Source: Arcicella sp034931005
GTDB taxonomy: Bacteria; Bacteroidota; Bacteroidia; Cytophagales; Spirosomataceae
Length of the DNA: 64,000 nucleotides
Direction: 5' to 3'
Assembly: GCF_034931005.1 (NCBI RefSeq)
Contig: NZ_JAYGIN010000025.1
Location: 1 to 64,000 of the forward strand
The translations under genes and the position numbers were made by a program. Under the pieces are notes generated by a model. The model did not search any database. It saw only the letters and a list, made by a program, of their open reading frames with translations, and was not told where the DNA came from. Shown here one piece after another: positions 1 to 6,612 of this stretch. How positions within the stretch are numbered: position 1 is the stretch's first letter; the number at the start of each line of letters is the position of its first letter.

Positions 1-18
1 GCAAATTTGACCCAAATT

Positions 19-97
19 AACCGCTGACGGGGTGAAAAACCGCCGTCAGGGTCTTCTTCCGTAACCCTGACGGCGGTTTTTCACCCCGTCAGCGGTT
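19..97. repeat. Perfect GC-rich inverted repeat, 33-bp arms
   Basis: Arms at 19-51 and 65-97 are exact reverse complements around a 13-base loop. The arms are much richer in G and C than the surroundings. There is no clear U-tract beyond a few T after the right arm, so a terminator role is possible but unproved. The first bases of the arm (aaccgctgacg) recur at 12641-12660. Confidence 0.9.
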
Positions 98-142
98 TTG
101 CATTAATAAGTATATAGTTTTTTAACACAGTTCATTCCGTTT

Positions 143-310
143 ATTTTTATTCGGAATTATCTACTATTTGTCGCAAGACAAAATTAGACCACGGATAAAA
201 CAGATTTACACTGATTTTTCTTTAAATTTATCCCTGTAAATCCGTTGAATCAGTACAATCTGTGGGCTAATTTTATTCTGCGACAAATTGTAGATAGTTC
301 CGTTTTTATT
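143..310. repeat. Long imperfect inverted repeat ending at the prfA stop codon
   Basis: The two halves are imperfect reverse complements. Left-arm words such as ctactatttgtcgc, aaattagaccac and cagattta have partners gcgacaaattgtag, gtgggctaattt and gtaaatccg in the right arm. The outer end reaches the prfA stop at 309-311. It shares the ccacagattnnacggattta word with copies at 16847-16949 and 47603-47720. Confidence 0.75.
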
Positions 311-1385
311 AAATAGCTCCTGCCCCTTCTTTCAACTTCTCGGCGTTTTCAGCAATTCTTAATTGGTCAATAAAATCACCAATTTCTCCGTCCATTACCA
401 CAGGCAAATTATAAACTGTATAACCAATACGGTGGTCAGTAACTCGTCCTTGTGGGTAATTATAAGTACGGATTTTATCAGAACGGTCACCCGAACCAAT
501 CATCGAACGACGGTCACCTGCAATGGCTTCTTGTCTTTTGGCTGCTTCAATTTCGTATAAACGAGAACGTAAAACGGTCATTGCTTTATCAAAGTTCTTG
601 ATTTGTGAACGCTCATCCTGACATTGTACCACCAAGCCAGAAGGCAAGTGAGTCACACGAACCGCTGAGTAAGTCGTGTTTACTGACTGTCCACCCGCAC
701 CCGACGAACAGAATGTATCCTTACGAATATCATTCATATTGATTTGGATATCCACTTCATCAACTTCGGGTAAAACTGCCACCGTTGCCGCTGACGTGTG
801 AATACGTCCTTGAGATTCTGTGGCAGGCACACGTTGTACACGGTGTACGCCCGACTCAAATTTCATTTTTCCGTACACATCTTCCCCTTGAATATTAGCA
901 ATAATTTCTTTATAACCTCCAGACGATGCCATCGTGAAGTCGATAATTTGAAATTGCCAGCCTTGATTAGCACAAAAACGTTGGTACATTCTAAATAAAT
1001 CTCCTGCAAAAATACCTGCTTCATCTCCACCCGTACCAGCACGAATTTCCATAATGATATTTTTAGAATCGTTAGGGTCTTTCGGAATTAACATTTCTTT
1101 CAAAACGTTTTCCAATTCTTCTTTCTTTGGGAGGAGTTCGTCCAATTCAGCTTTTGCCATATCTCTGAAATCTTCATCTTTTTCAGTAGAAATCACTTCT
1201 TTGGCAGAGTCAATATTCGACAAAACATTTTGGTATTCTTTATATTGATTAACGATTTTTTCAAGGTCTTTATATTCCTTACTAATCGTTTTGTATTTTG
1301 ACATATCCGAAACGATTTCAGGTTGCGTCATTTGCTGGGCAACTTCATTGAATCGTTCGTTGATGGCTTCTAATTGTTCTAACAT
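309..1385 (-). CDS. prfA: Peptide chain release factor 1
   Basis: Class-I release factor that recognises UAA and UAG in the ribosomal A site and triggers peptidyl-tRNA hydrolysis. The 358-residue length is normal. The catalytic GGQ lies at residues 231-233 (context SSGAGGQSVNTT), and the RF1-type stop-codon-reading tripeptide P-A-T is at about 187-189, which separates it from RF2 (SPF). The N-terminal 100 residues form the usual helical domain. The ATG at 1385 lies about 64 nt downstream of a predicted start site set by the TATCTTTG element at 1456-1463. No prmC (its methyltransferase) is adjacent. The stop codon lies at the outer end of an inverted repeat. Confidence 0.97.
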   Translation of the reverse strand: MLEQLEAINERFNEVAQQMTQPEIVSDMSKYKTISKEYKDLEKIVNQYKEYQNVLSNIDSAKEVISTEKDEDFRDMAKAELDELLPKKEELENVLKEMLIPKDPNDSKNIIMEIRAGTGGDEAGIFAGDLFRMYQRFCANQGWQFQIIDFTMASSGGYKEIIANIQGEDVYGKMKFESGVHRVQRVPATESQGRIHTSAATVAVLPEVDEVDIQINMNDIRKDTFCSSGAGGQSVNTTYSAVRVTHLPSGLVVQCQDERSQIKNFDKAMTVLRSRLYEIEAAKRQEAIAGDRRSMIGSGDRSDKIRTYNYPQGRVTDHRIGYTVYNLPVVMDGEIGDFIDQLRIAENAEKLKEGAGAI

Positions 1386-1455
1386 ATCTTAATTAATTGC
1401 GGGAGTTTCGAATAGAAATTTCAGTTTTTTTTATTCTATAATTGAAATTAGGGTG

Positions 1456-1463
1456 CAAAGATA
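1456..1463 (-). promoter_or_regulatory. TAnnTTTG promoter element for prfA
   Basis: The minus strand reads TATCTTTG, an exact match to the Bacteroidota -7 consensus TAnnTTTG, 70 nt upstream of the prfA ATG. Confidence 0.55.
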
Positions 1464-1622
1464 CAAAAGATTTGTTTTGGACTATCCTATCTAAAAATTT
1501 TCAAAACCAAATAGGGGTATTTTACAGACTTGTTGTCTATTATTCAGATACCTGAGTAAATAGTTTTACACTTTTTAAACCTTTCGAACTCTATATTTTC
1601 TAATGTACAAAATTTCAAAATT

Positions 1623-1868
1623 ATGAGAAAGCTAAAAATTCATAAAACCCTTGCAGTCTTGACTTTAGTAATTGGACTTGCGATGTTGGTTGTTTCTTGC
1701 GGACCAACGTATGTTCGTGGAGATTATGGTTATCGTCGTCCATATTATAATTATCCTCCACCACGCCCTTATCGTTATGCTCCACCACAACGAGTAGTCG
1801 TTGTGCCGAGATATTGCCCTCCTCCACAACGAGCCTATCGAGGTAGAGGAAATGGTAGAAGAGGTTAA
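1623..1868 (+). CDS. Small Tyr/Pro/Arg-rich lipoprotein
   Basis: An 81-residue protein with a lipoprotein signal peptide: MRKLKIHK, a hydrophobic stretch, then the lipobox LVVSC with Cys26 as the predicted acylated residue. The mature part is about 55 residues of low complexity, dominated by Tyr, Pro and Arg (RRPYYNYPPPRPYRYAPPQ) and ending in GRGNGRRG. This is a very basic, probably unstructured surface tail. No family is recognised; similar tiny YXXPP-rich lipoproteins are common hypotheticals in Bacteroidota. It has its own rho-independent terminator at 1879-1911, so it is monocistronic. The upstream TATATTTT at about 1592 is only a near match to the promoter consensus. Confidence 0.75.
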   Translation: MRKLKIHKTLAVLTLVIGLAMLVVSCGPTYVRGDYGYRRPYYNYPPPRPYRYAPPQRVVVVPRYCPPPQRAYRGRGNGRRG

Positions 1869-1878
1869 TTCATAACTC

Positions 1879-1911
1879 AAAAAGCCGTAGCAATGTGCTA
1901 CGGCTTTTTTA
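1879..1911 (+). terminator. Rho-independent terminator
   Basis: Stem aaaagccgtagca at 1880-1892, loop atg, complementary arm from 1896, then a run of six T. It closes the small lipoprotein gene. Confidence 0.85.
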
Positions 1912-1924
1912 TTGGTCAATGTTG

Positions 1925-1932
1925 TATCTTTG
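1925..1932 (+). promoter_or_regulatory. TAnnTTTG promoter element
   Basis: TATCTTTG, exact consensus, 20 nt upstream of the ATG at 1953. It directly follows the preceding terminator, which supports separate transcription of the next gene. Confidence 0.6.
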
Positions 1933-1952
1933 TGAAAAATCAATGATTCAAC

Positions 1953-2573
1953 ATGAACCTTAACAATACACTCAGAAATCTTTTTACAGTCACTATCTGT
2001 TGTAGCCTTTTGGCAAGCTGCGACTTTAGCAAACGCATTGACACAACCGCAGCCGTAAAAGAACTTCATGAACGTGAAGTAAAACGAATTACCCCTGCAC
2101 AATTTACGGCACAAGTAGATGAATGGGGCAAAGTAATTGTAGATTCTCTGAATGAGAATTTAGTAAAAAACCTTGAAAAGAAAGTGTTGATTGATTCCCT
2201 TTCAAACAAATACAGAGTTGAGATTTCGTCAGGAAGTCCTCTAAAATTAAAAAATCCAGCTTTGGGAGATAAAATCAATCAAATCTTGGATGCTTATCAA
2301 TATAATGCAGAAAGACATTTAGAACAAATTGATAATATTCAAAAATCAGACGATGAGAAATTTTTCTATTATACTGCTCCCATTTTATTCAAAAATCAAT
2401 TTGAAGGATTGAAAAAAGCTAAAATTGAAGAATTAGGTAAAATTGGTAAATTAGACAGTTTAGCTTTCCGCAAAAAAGGGGATTTCATTGGATTATGGAT
2501 GGTAAAATTCTCGAAAAAAGAAGTTGTTCGCTTAGCTGACCCAAAACATTTGAAAAAATTGAGCGAAAAATAA
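1953..2573 (+). CDS. Lipoprotein of unknown function
   Basis: A 206-residue protein with a lipoprotein signal: hydrophobic residues 8-20, lipobox LLASC, Cys about 23, followed by Asp, which in other bacteria can affect sorting. The mature part is charged and helical (Lys/Glu/Asp/Leu-rich), with no motif I recognise. It resembles DUF3313-like or generic helical Bacteroidota lipoproteins only superficially, so no function is offered. It has its own promoter element at 1925-1932. It converges on an esterase gene, and a hairpin at 2582-2613 lies between them. Confidence 0.8.
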   Translation: MNLNNTLRNLFTVTICCSLLASCDFSKRIDTTAAVKELHEREVKRITPAQFTAQVDEWGKVIVDSLNENLVKNLEKKVLIDSLSNKYRVEISSGSPLKLKNPALGDKINQILDAYQYNAERHLEQIDNIQKSDDEKFFYYTAPILFKNQFEGLKKAKIEELGKIGKLDSLAFRKKGDFIGLWMVKFSKKEVVRLADPKHLKKLSEK

Positions 2574-2581
2574 TTAATAGG

Positions 2582-2613
2582 GATATATGACACATTTAGA
2601 TAAGTCATATATC
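2582..2613. repeat. Hairpin between convergent genes
   Basis: gatatatgac (2582-2591) is the exact reverse complement of gtcatatatc (2604-2613). The right arm contains the stop codon of the leftward esterase gene (2605-2607). It probably works as a bidirectional terminator, although the T-tract is poor. Confidence 0.6.
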
Positions 2614-3402
2614 TCTCACAATTCGTTTAAAGAAATCAAACTGCACTTTGATTGATTTTTGCCAATAGGCTTTATCGTGTTTCCCAGGTTGAGAAATATA
2701 AGTTGCCTTTACTTTCAATTCATCGCAACGTCTTCTAAAATCGTTATTTGCTTCATAATTAACGTCTTCTGTTCCACAGTCAAAAATGATTTCTTTTTGA
2801 GAAGCGGCTAATTTTCCAACATTATTAATGACAGAAAACTTCCGTAAAACATCACTTTCCCCAGACCCTAAAATATTTTGCAAACTCGCATTAGTAGCCT
2901 CTACACTTAAATCCACAACACCGCCCGAACTTCCTGCTGCTTTAAAAAGTTCTGGTCTTTTAGCAAATAAGCTCAATGCTCCGTGTCCGCCCGAACAAAT
3001 ACCTGTAATGAAAATCTGTTCATCTTCTACACGATATTTTTGCTTGATGGCAGGATATAAATCTTTAAAGAAAAAATCTTCAAATTTACTCATTTGCTTG
3101 CGTGGACTATTAATATACCATGAGTCCTTTAAACCATCAGGACAAACAACGATAAAACCGTAAGCATCTGCATACTTTTGGACATTGATTATGGTACTCC
3201 ACTGACGGTAAGTTGCCCCATAATCATGTAAAAGATACATCACAGGATACTTTTTACCAGATGCCATTGAATAATCTTTGGGTGTAAAAACTAAGGTCGT
3301 ATCTGTATGAGGCACATAAAGCGGGTTGAAATACAACTGCTCTTGTGCAAACATAGAGAAGGAAGTCAAGAAAATACCTATCGTAATAATTAGGGACTTC
3401 AT
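2605..3402 (-). CDS. Secreted esterase-family hydrolase with a Cys nucleophile
   Basis: An alpha/beta-hydrolase of the putative esterase family (PF00756, esterase D/tributyrin-esterase type), 265 residues including a signal peptide (cleavage after about residue 19, FAQ). Family landmarks are visible: YLLHDYG near 57-62 (oxyanion region), the nucleophile elbow at 134-139, the acid in CGTED (Asp213) and the base in GKHDKAYW (His242). The elbow reads G-I-C-S-G-G, so Cys136 occupies the place where the family has Ser (GxSxGG). The codon is TGT. Dienelactone hydrolases use Cys in the same fold, so activity is plausible. The substrate is unknown. The gene is monocistronic and faces the lipoprotein gene. 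Confidence 0.85.
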   Translation of the reverse strand: MKSLIITIGIFLTSFSMFAQEQLYFNPLYVPHTDTTLVFTPKDYSMASGKKYPVMYLLHDYGATYRQWSTIINVQKYADAYGFIVVCPDGLKDSWYINSPRKQMSKFEDFFFKDLYPAIKQKYRVEDEQIFITGICSGGHGALSLFAKRPELFKAAGSSGGVVDLSVEATNASLQNILGSGESDVLRKFSVINNVGKLAASQKEIIFDCGTEDVNYEANNDFRRRCDELKVKATYISQPGKHDKAYWQKSIKVQFDFFKRIVRDI

Positions 3403-3495
3403 ATTTTAAATTCTTGGGTTAAATAATAGTGTAAAATGTTCAAATTTTATGCCAAACAACGTGAGTTTTAAAGCCAATTTATTGATAGTCAAGCC

Positions 3496-4800
3496 TTAAT
3501 TATTTTGATGTATTTCAGTAAGAATATTGACGATTTCTTTCCGAATATCAGCAGTCGAATTAATAAAATCATTATTCATCATACTGAAAATGAAAACTTT
3601 TCCTTTCTTCGTTACCAAATAACCACTCAAGCAATAAATGTTACTCAATGAACCCGATTTGGCAAAAATGAAGGGTTCGTCAATCTTCATCATACTTCTA
3701 AGCGTTCCTGATTTTCCAGCAGCAGGCAAAAGTTTAAAGAGCCTTTCTTCGGGTACAATTTCATGAATTTTACCTAATAACGCTACAATACTACGTGGCG
3801 TAAAAAGATTGTATCTCGACAAACCAGAGCCATCAATCCAACGAGGAACATCGGGTAAATCTGTCAAAAGCGTTTCTTTTACTTTTGCAATTCCAACGTT
3901 TACATTCAATTCATTTGTTAAAGCATCGGCATTCAAAAGCATTAAATGTTCAGCAATCATATTATCGCTCACGTGCAACATTCGCTTATACAAACTATCT
4001 GCGGGCAAACTGAAAATTGTTTTTGTTGACCTTTCTAATGGCTTATTTATCAGTGTAATCTCTTTTTTTAATGTATCCGCCAATAAAACCGTCGTTACTT
4101 CAACGCCAGTTTTGAAAGGAACATCTTGTTTATAATTTGTTTTTATTTCTTTTCCTGCGGGATAACTAAATAGGTTCGTTCCTAAATCCCTTTGAACAGA
4201 AAATTTTTCAGATTTGGACCAATTATAGGTTTTCTCAGCAAAGAATTTAGGTTGAATATCTAATCCATTTTCTTTATTTCCTGTAAATCTGACTACATTT
4301 CCATGAATTGGGAAAGAAGAAATTTCTGCGGCATAGTCATCATTATAATCGTCCCAAGCCCAACCTTGTCCGTAAAATGAACTCGTGAAATTATCATTGG
4401 AAAAATAGATTTTTTCTGGACGATTTTTCAAGAAATCATACACTTTACTTTTGGGTAAATCAGGATTGAGAAATGAAGGGTCGCCTGTTCCCCAAACAAT
4501 CAAAGAATCACCCGAAACCTGATAATGCAAAGCAGGAATTGAATCTCCTAAAGTTTTCAAACTTGCATAAAAAGTAAATAGTTTTGTATTGGATGCAGGC
4601 GTGAAATAACGTTCAGCGTTATGTTCGAGCAACATTTTATGTGCCGAAATATCATAAAGGGCAAAACCTGTATGATTCTGGGTAAAAGTTGATGATTGTT
4701 TCAGCTTTCGAGATACCGATTTCATGCTAACTTTGGAGGCATCGCACGCCAACAAAAGTACCGTTGAGGAGATAATTATGAATTTAGAGAGAAACTTCAA
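3496..4800 (-). CDS. dacB: D-alanyl-D-alanine carboxypeptidase/endopeptidase, PBP4 (S13) type
   Basis: A serine peptidase acting on peptidoglycan stem peptides in the periplasm. Numbered on the longest frame (TTG at 4851, 451 residues), the penicillin-binding motifs are SxxK at 87-90 (SNTK), SxN at 295-297 (SDN) and KSG at 398-400 in place of KTG. No ATG lies near the N-terminus. The TTG at 4800 gives a compact lipoprotein signal (MKFLSK, hydrophobic core, LLLAC), so it is preferred over the TTG at 4851, which would put 35 residues before the Cys. The protein is therefore probably an outer-membrane or periplasm-anchored lipoprotein. The three-motif order and the large insert between SxxK and SxN are typical of the S13 family. 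Confidence 0.9.
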   Translation of the reverse strand: MKFLSKFIIISSTVLLLACDASKVSMKSVSRKLKQSSTFTQNHTGFALYDISAHKMLLEHNAERYFTPASNTKLFTFYASLKTLGDSIPALHYQVSGDSLIVWGTGDPSFLNPDLPKSKVYDFLKNRPEKIYFSNDNFTSSFYGQGWAWDDYNDDYAAEISSFPIHGNVVRFTGNKENGLDIQPKFFAEKTYNWSKSEKFSVQRDLGTNLFSYPAGKEIKTNYKQDVPFKTGVEVTTVLLADTLKKEITLINKPLERSTKTIFSLPADSLYKRMLHVSDNMIAEHLMLLNADALTNELNVNVGIAKVKETLLTDLPDVPRWIDGSGLSRYNLFTPRSIVALLGKIHEIVPEERLFKLLPAAGKSGTLRSMMKIDEPFIFAKSGSLSNIYCLSGYLVTKKGKVFIFSMMNNDFINSTADIRKEIVNILTEIHQNN

Positions 4801-4966
4801 TGCAGATTTTTTTAAAATAAATAGTGATACAAAGTGGCGGTTGTATTTCAATTGAAATTAAATATTTCCTTTGAAAATTACTATTAATGAGTGATAATTT
4901 TATTTTTTGGCAAATGTGATTGTCGTTCTTTTCAATGCCCAAACCTCAACAACAAAAAATCTTGCT

Positions 4967-4974
4967 TAACTTTG
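4967..4974 (+). promoter_or_regulatory. TAnnTTTG promoter element
   Basis: TAACTTTG, exact consensus, 89 nt upstream of the ATG at 5064. It is the likely promoter of the ferredoxin reductase/monooxygenase-fold pair. Confidence 0.5.
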
Positions 4975-5063
4975 TAACAGTTTTTCATGAATTGTCTAAA
5001 CCAGAAGATTAATCTGAACGTTATTCTTGAAACTTACATTCAATTACAAAAAGTCGAACGCTG

Positions 5064-6119
5064 ATGTCCGTAAAATATTTTCATCTTACAGTAAAAGAAA
5101 TTATTGAAGAAACCCCCGATACCAAAACTTTCACATTTTGGCACCCAATTCACGCAGCAGTATCTTACAAAGCTGGTCAATTCCTTACCTTGATGCCTGT
5201 AATTAATGGGCAGAAAGTACGTCGTAGTTACTCAATGTCGTCTTCTCCAAATAAAGATGCGTCCATTGCGGTAACGGTAAAAAGAGTAGCAAATGGTTTA
5301 GTTTCCAATTATTTGTGCGACCACGTGAAAGTTGGGGATGCCATTGAGGTAATGGAACCAATGGGGCATTTTGTGGTTGAACCTAACCCTAATAAAGAAC
5401 GTACCATTGTTCTTTTTGGTGGAGGTTCAGGCGTTACGCCATTGATGTCAATTATCAAGTCGGTTTTACCAGTAGAACAAAACACAAATGTATTTTTAGT
5501 GTATGGTTCTCGTGATGAAGAAAATATCATTTTCAAAAAGCAATTTGCTGAATTAGAGCAAAAATACGAAGGTCGTTTTCGTGTATTGCACGTTTTAACA
5601 AAGCCTTCTTATACTTGGACGGGTTATAAAACTCGTATCAACCAAGCATCAGCAGTTACCTTTTTGAAACAAGATTTTGCGATTGATATTGCCAAGGCAG
5701 AGTATTTTTTGTGTGGACCAGAAGGCATGATGGACGAAGTAACAAAGTCATTAAAAATCTTTAATGTTCCTGCTGAAAATATCCACCAAGAGCATTTTGG
5801 CAGTGGTATTTTACACGTTGAAGAAGATGCTGACGATTCTATCAAAGAACAAACCGTTACGATTCAATACGAAGGAACAGATTATCAAGTTGTGGTAAAA
5901 CCACACGAAACGATTTTAGAAGCAGCTCTTCGTGATGACATAGACCTTCCGTATTCATGTCAGGCAGGAATGTGTACGGCTTGTATGGGTAAATGCGTTT
6001 CTGGAAGTGTACACATGGACGAAGAAGACGGATTAACAGATAAAGAAATTCAACAAGGCTATATTCTTACGTGTGTAGCTCACCCAAAAACTGCGGGAGT
6101 GGTTATTGAAGTGGAGTAA
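5064..6119 (+). CDS. PaaE-like FAD/NAD(P) oxidoreductase with C-terminal 2Fe-2S domain
   Basis: A class-IA ferredoxin-NADP reductase fused to a plant-type ferredoxin, as in PaaE, the reductase of the phenylacetyl-CoA epoxidase. The FAD-binding motif RSYSMSS is at 54-60, the nucleotide-binding GGGSGVTP at 119-126, and the cluster ligands at Cys299, Cys304, Cys307 and Cys337 (Cx4Cx2Cx29C). It would pass electrons from NAD(P)H through FAD and the iron-sulfur centre to an oxygenase or other acceptor in the cytoplasm. No paaABCD oxygenase genes are in the window, so the partner is unknown. A small ABM-fold gene follows 35 bp later, probably in the same transcript. Confidence 0.88.
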   Translation: MSVKYFHLTVKEIIEETPDTKTFTFWHPIHAAVSYKAGQFLTLMPVINGQKVRRSYSMSSSPNKDASIAVTVKRVANGLVSNYLCDHVKVGDAIEVMEPMGHFVVEPNPNKERTIVLFGGGSGVTPLMSIIKSVLPVEQNTNVFLVYGSRDEENIIFKKQFAELEQKYEGRFRVLHVLTKPSYTWTGYKTRINQASAVTFLKQDFAIDIAKAEYFLCGPEGMMDEVTKSLKIFNVPAENIHQEHFGSGILHVEEDADDSIKEQTVTIQYEGTDYQVVVKPHETILEAALRDDIDLPYSCQAGMCTACMGKCVSGSVHMDEEDGLTDKEIQQGYILTCVAHPKTAGVVIEVE

Positions 6120-6154
6120 TATTTAGTGATTATTTACAATTGAAAAACAAAAAC

Positions 6155-6442
6155 ATGATTTTAGAACTCGCAACAATAGATATTAAAGCGAAACAAGGAG
6201 CAGAATTTGAAGCAGCTTTAGTGAAAGCCCAAGAGGTTTTGGTAACGGCAAAAGGATACGTTAAACACGAATTCAAAAAGTGTATCGAGCAAGAAAACCG
6301 CTACATTTTATTAATTACTTGGGAAACGTTGGAAGACCATACTGTAGGTTTTAGAGAGTCAGATTTATTCCAAAGATGGAGAATTATTATTGGGCCATAT
6401 TTTGACAAAGCTCCTGTGGTTGTGCATTATACTGCGGTGTAG
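6155..6442 (+). CDS. Antibiotic biosynthesis monooxygenase (ABM) fold protein
   Basis: A 95-residue ferredoxin-like alpha/beta-barrel protein. The start ILELATIDIKAKQGAEFE, then KGYVKHEF, the Trp in ITWETLEDHTVGFRES and the C-terminal PVVVHYTAV fit the ABM/heme-degrading-monooxygenase-like superfamily (PF03992). The frame is open from a TTG at 6140, but the ATG at 6155 gives the family's usual N-terminus and is preferred. It follows the PaaE-like reductase closely. A joint role in a small redox reaction is possible, but many ABM proteins have no known substrate. The transcript ends at the strong terminator at 6491-6531. Confidence 0.8.
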   Translation: MILELATIDIKAKQGAEFEAALVKAQEVLVTAKGYVKHEFKKCIEQENRYILLITWETLEDHTVGFRESDLFQRWRIIIGPYFDKAPVVVHYTAV

Positions 6443-6490
6443 TATTTAATTCGTATGATATTTCTTTTAAGCAATAAAGAGGTCAAGCTA

Positions 6491-6531
6491 ACAAAAAATC
6501 CCTTTAACTATTAGTTGAAGGGATTTTTTGT
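6491..6531. terminator. Rho-independent terminator between convergent genes
   Basis: An 18-bp stem (acaaaaaatccctttaac with its complement, one G-T pair) around tatta. The A-run on one side and T-run on the other suit both directions. Confidence 0.85.
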
Positions 6532-6536
6532 GGACA

Positions 6537-6570
6537 AACTTCCCGAAAGTTGTTTTACTTTCGGGAAGTT
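6537..6570. repeat. Hairpin with aacttcccgaaagt arms
   Basis: Perfect 14-bp arms at 6537-6550 and 6557-6570. The arm sequence aacttcccgaaa reappears, again as an inverted repeat, at 38318-38365. Confidence 0.8.
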
Positions 6571-6612
6571 AATCGGCTTAACTAAACAATGCTTACAGGT
6601 TGAAAACCTATG

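Noticed and set aside
1665..2114. Long antisense open frame across the two small lipoprotein genes
   Set aside because: It overlaps two genes with good signal peptides, a terminator and a promoter on the other strand, and its product looks like a shadow translation.
3440..3456. Minus-strand TTTGGCATAAAATTTGA before the esterase as a sigma-54 site
   Set aside because: The -24 part fits, but the -12 element reads TTGA rather than TTGC.
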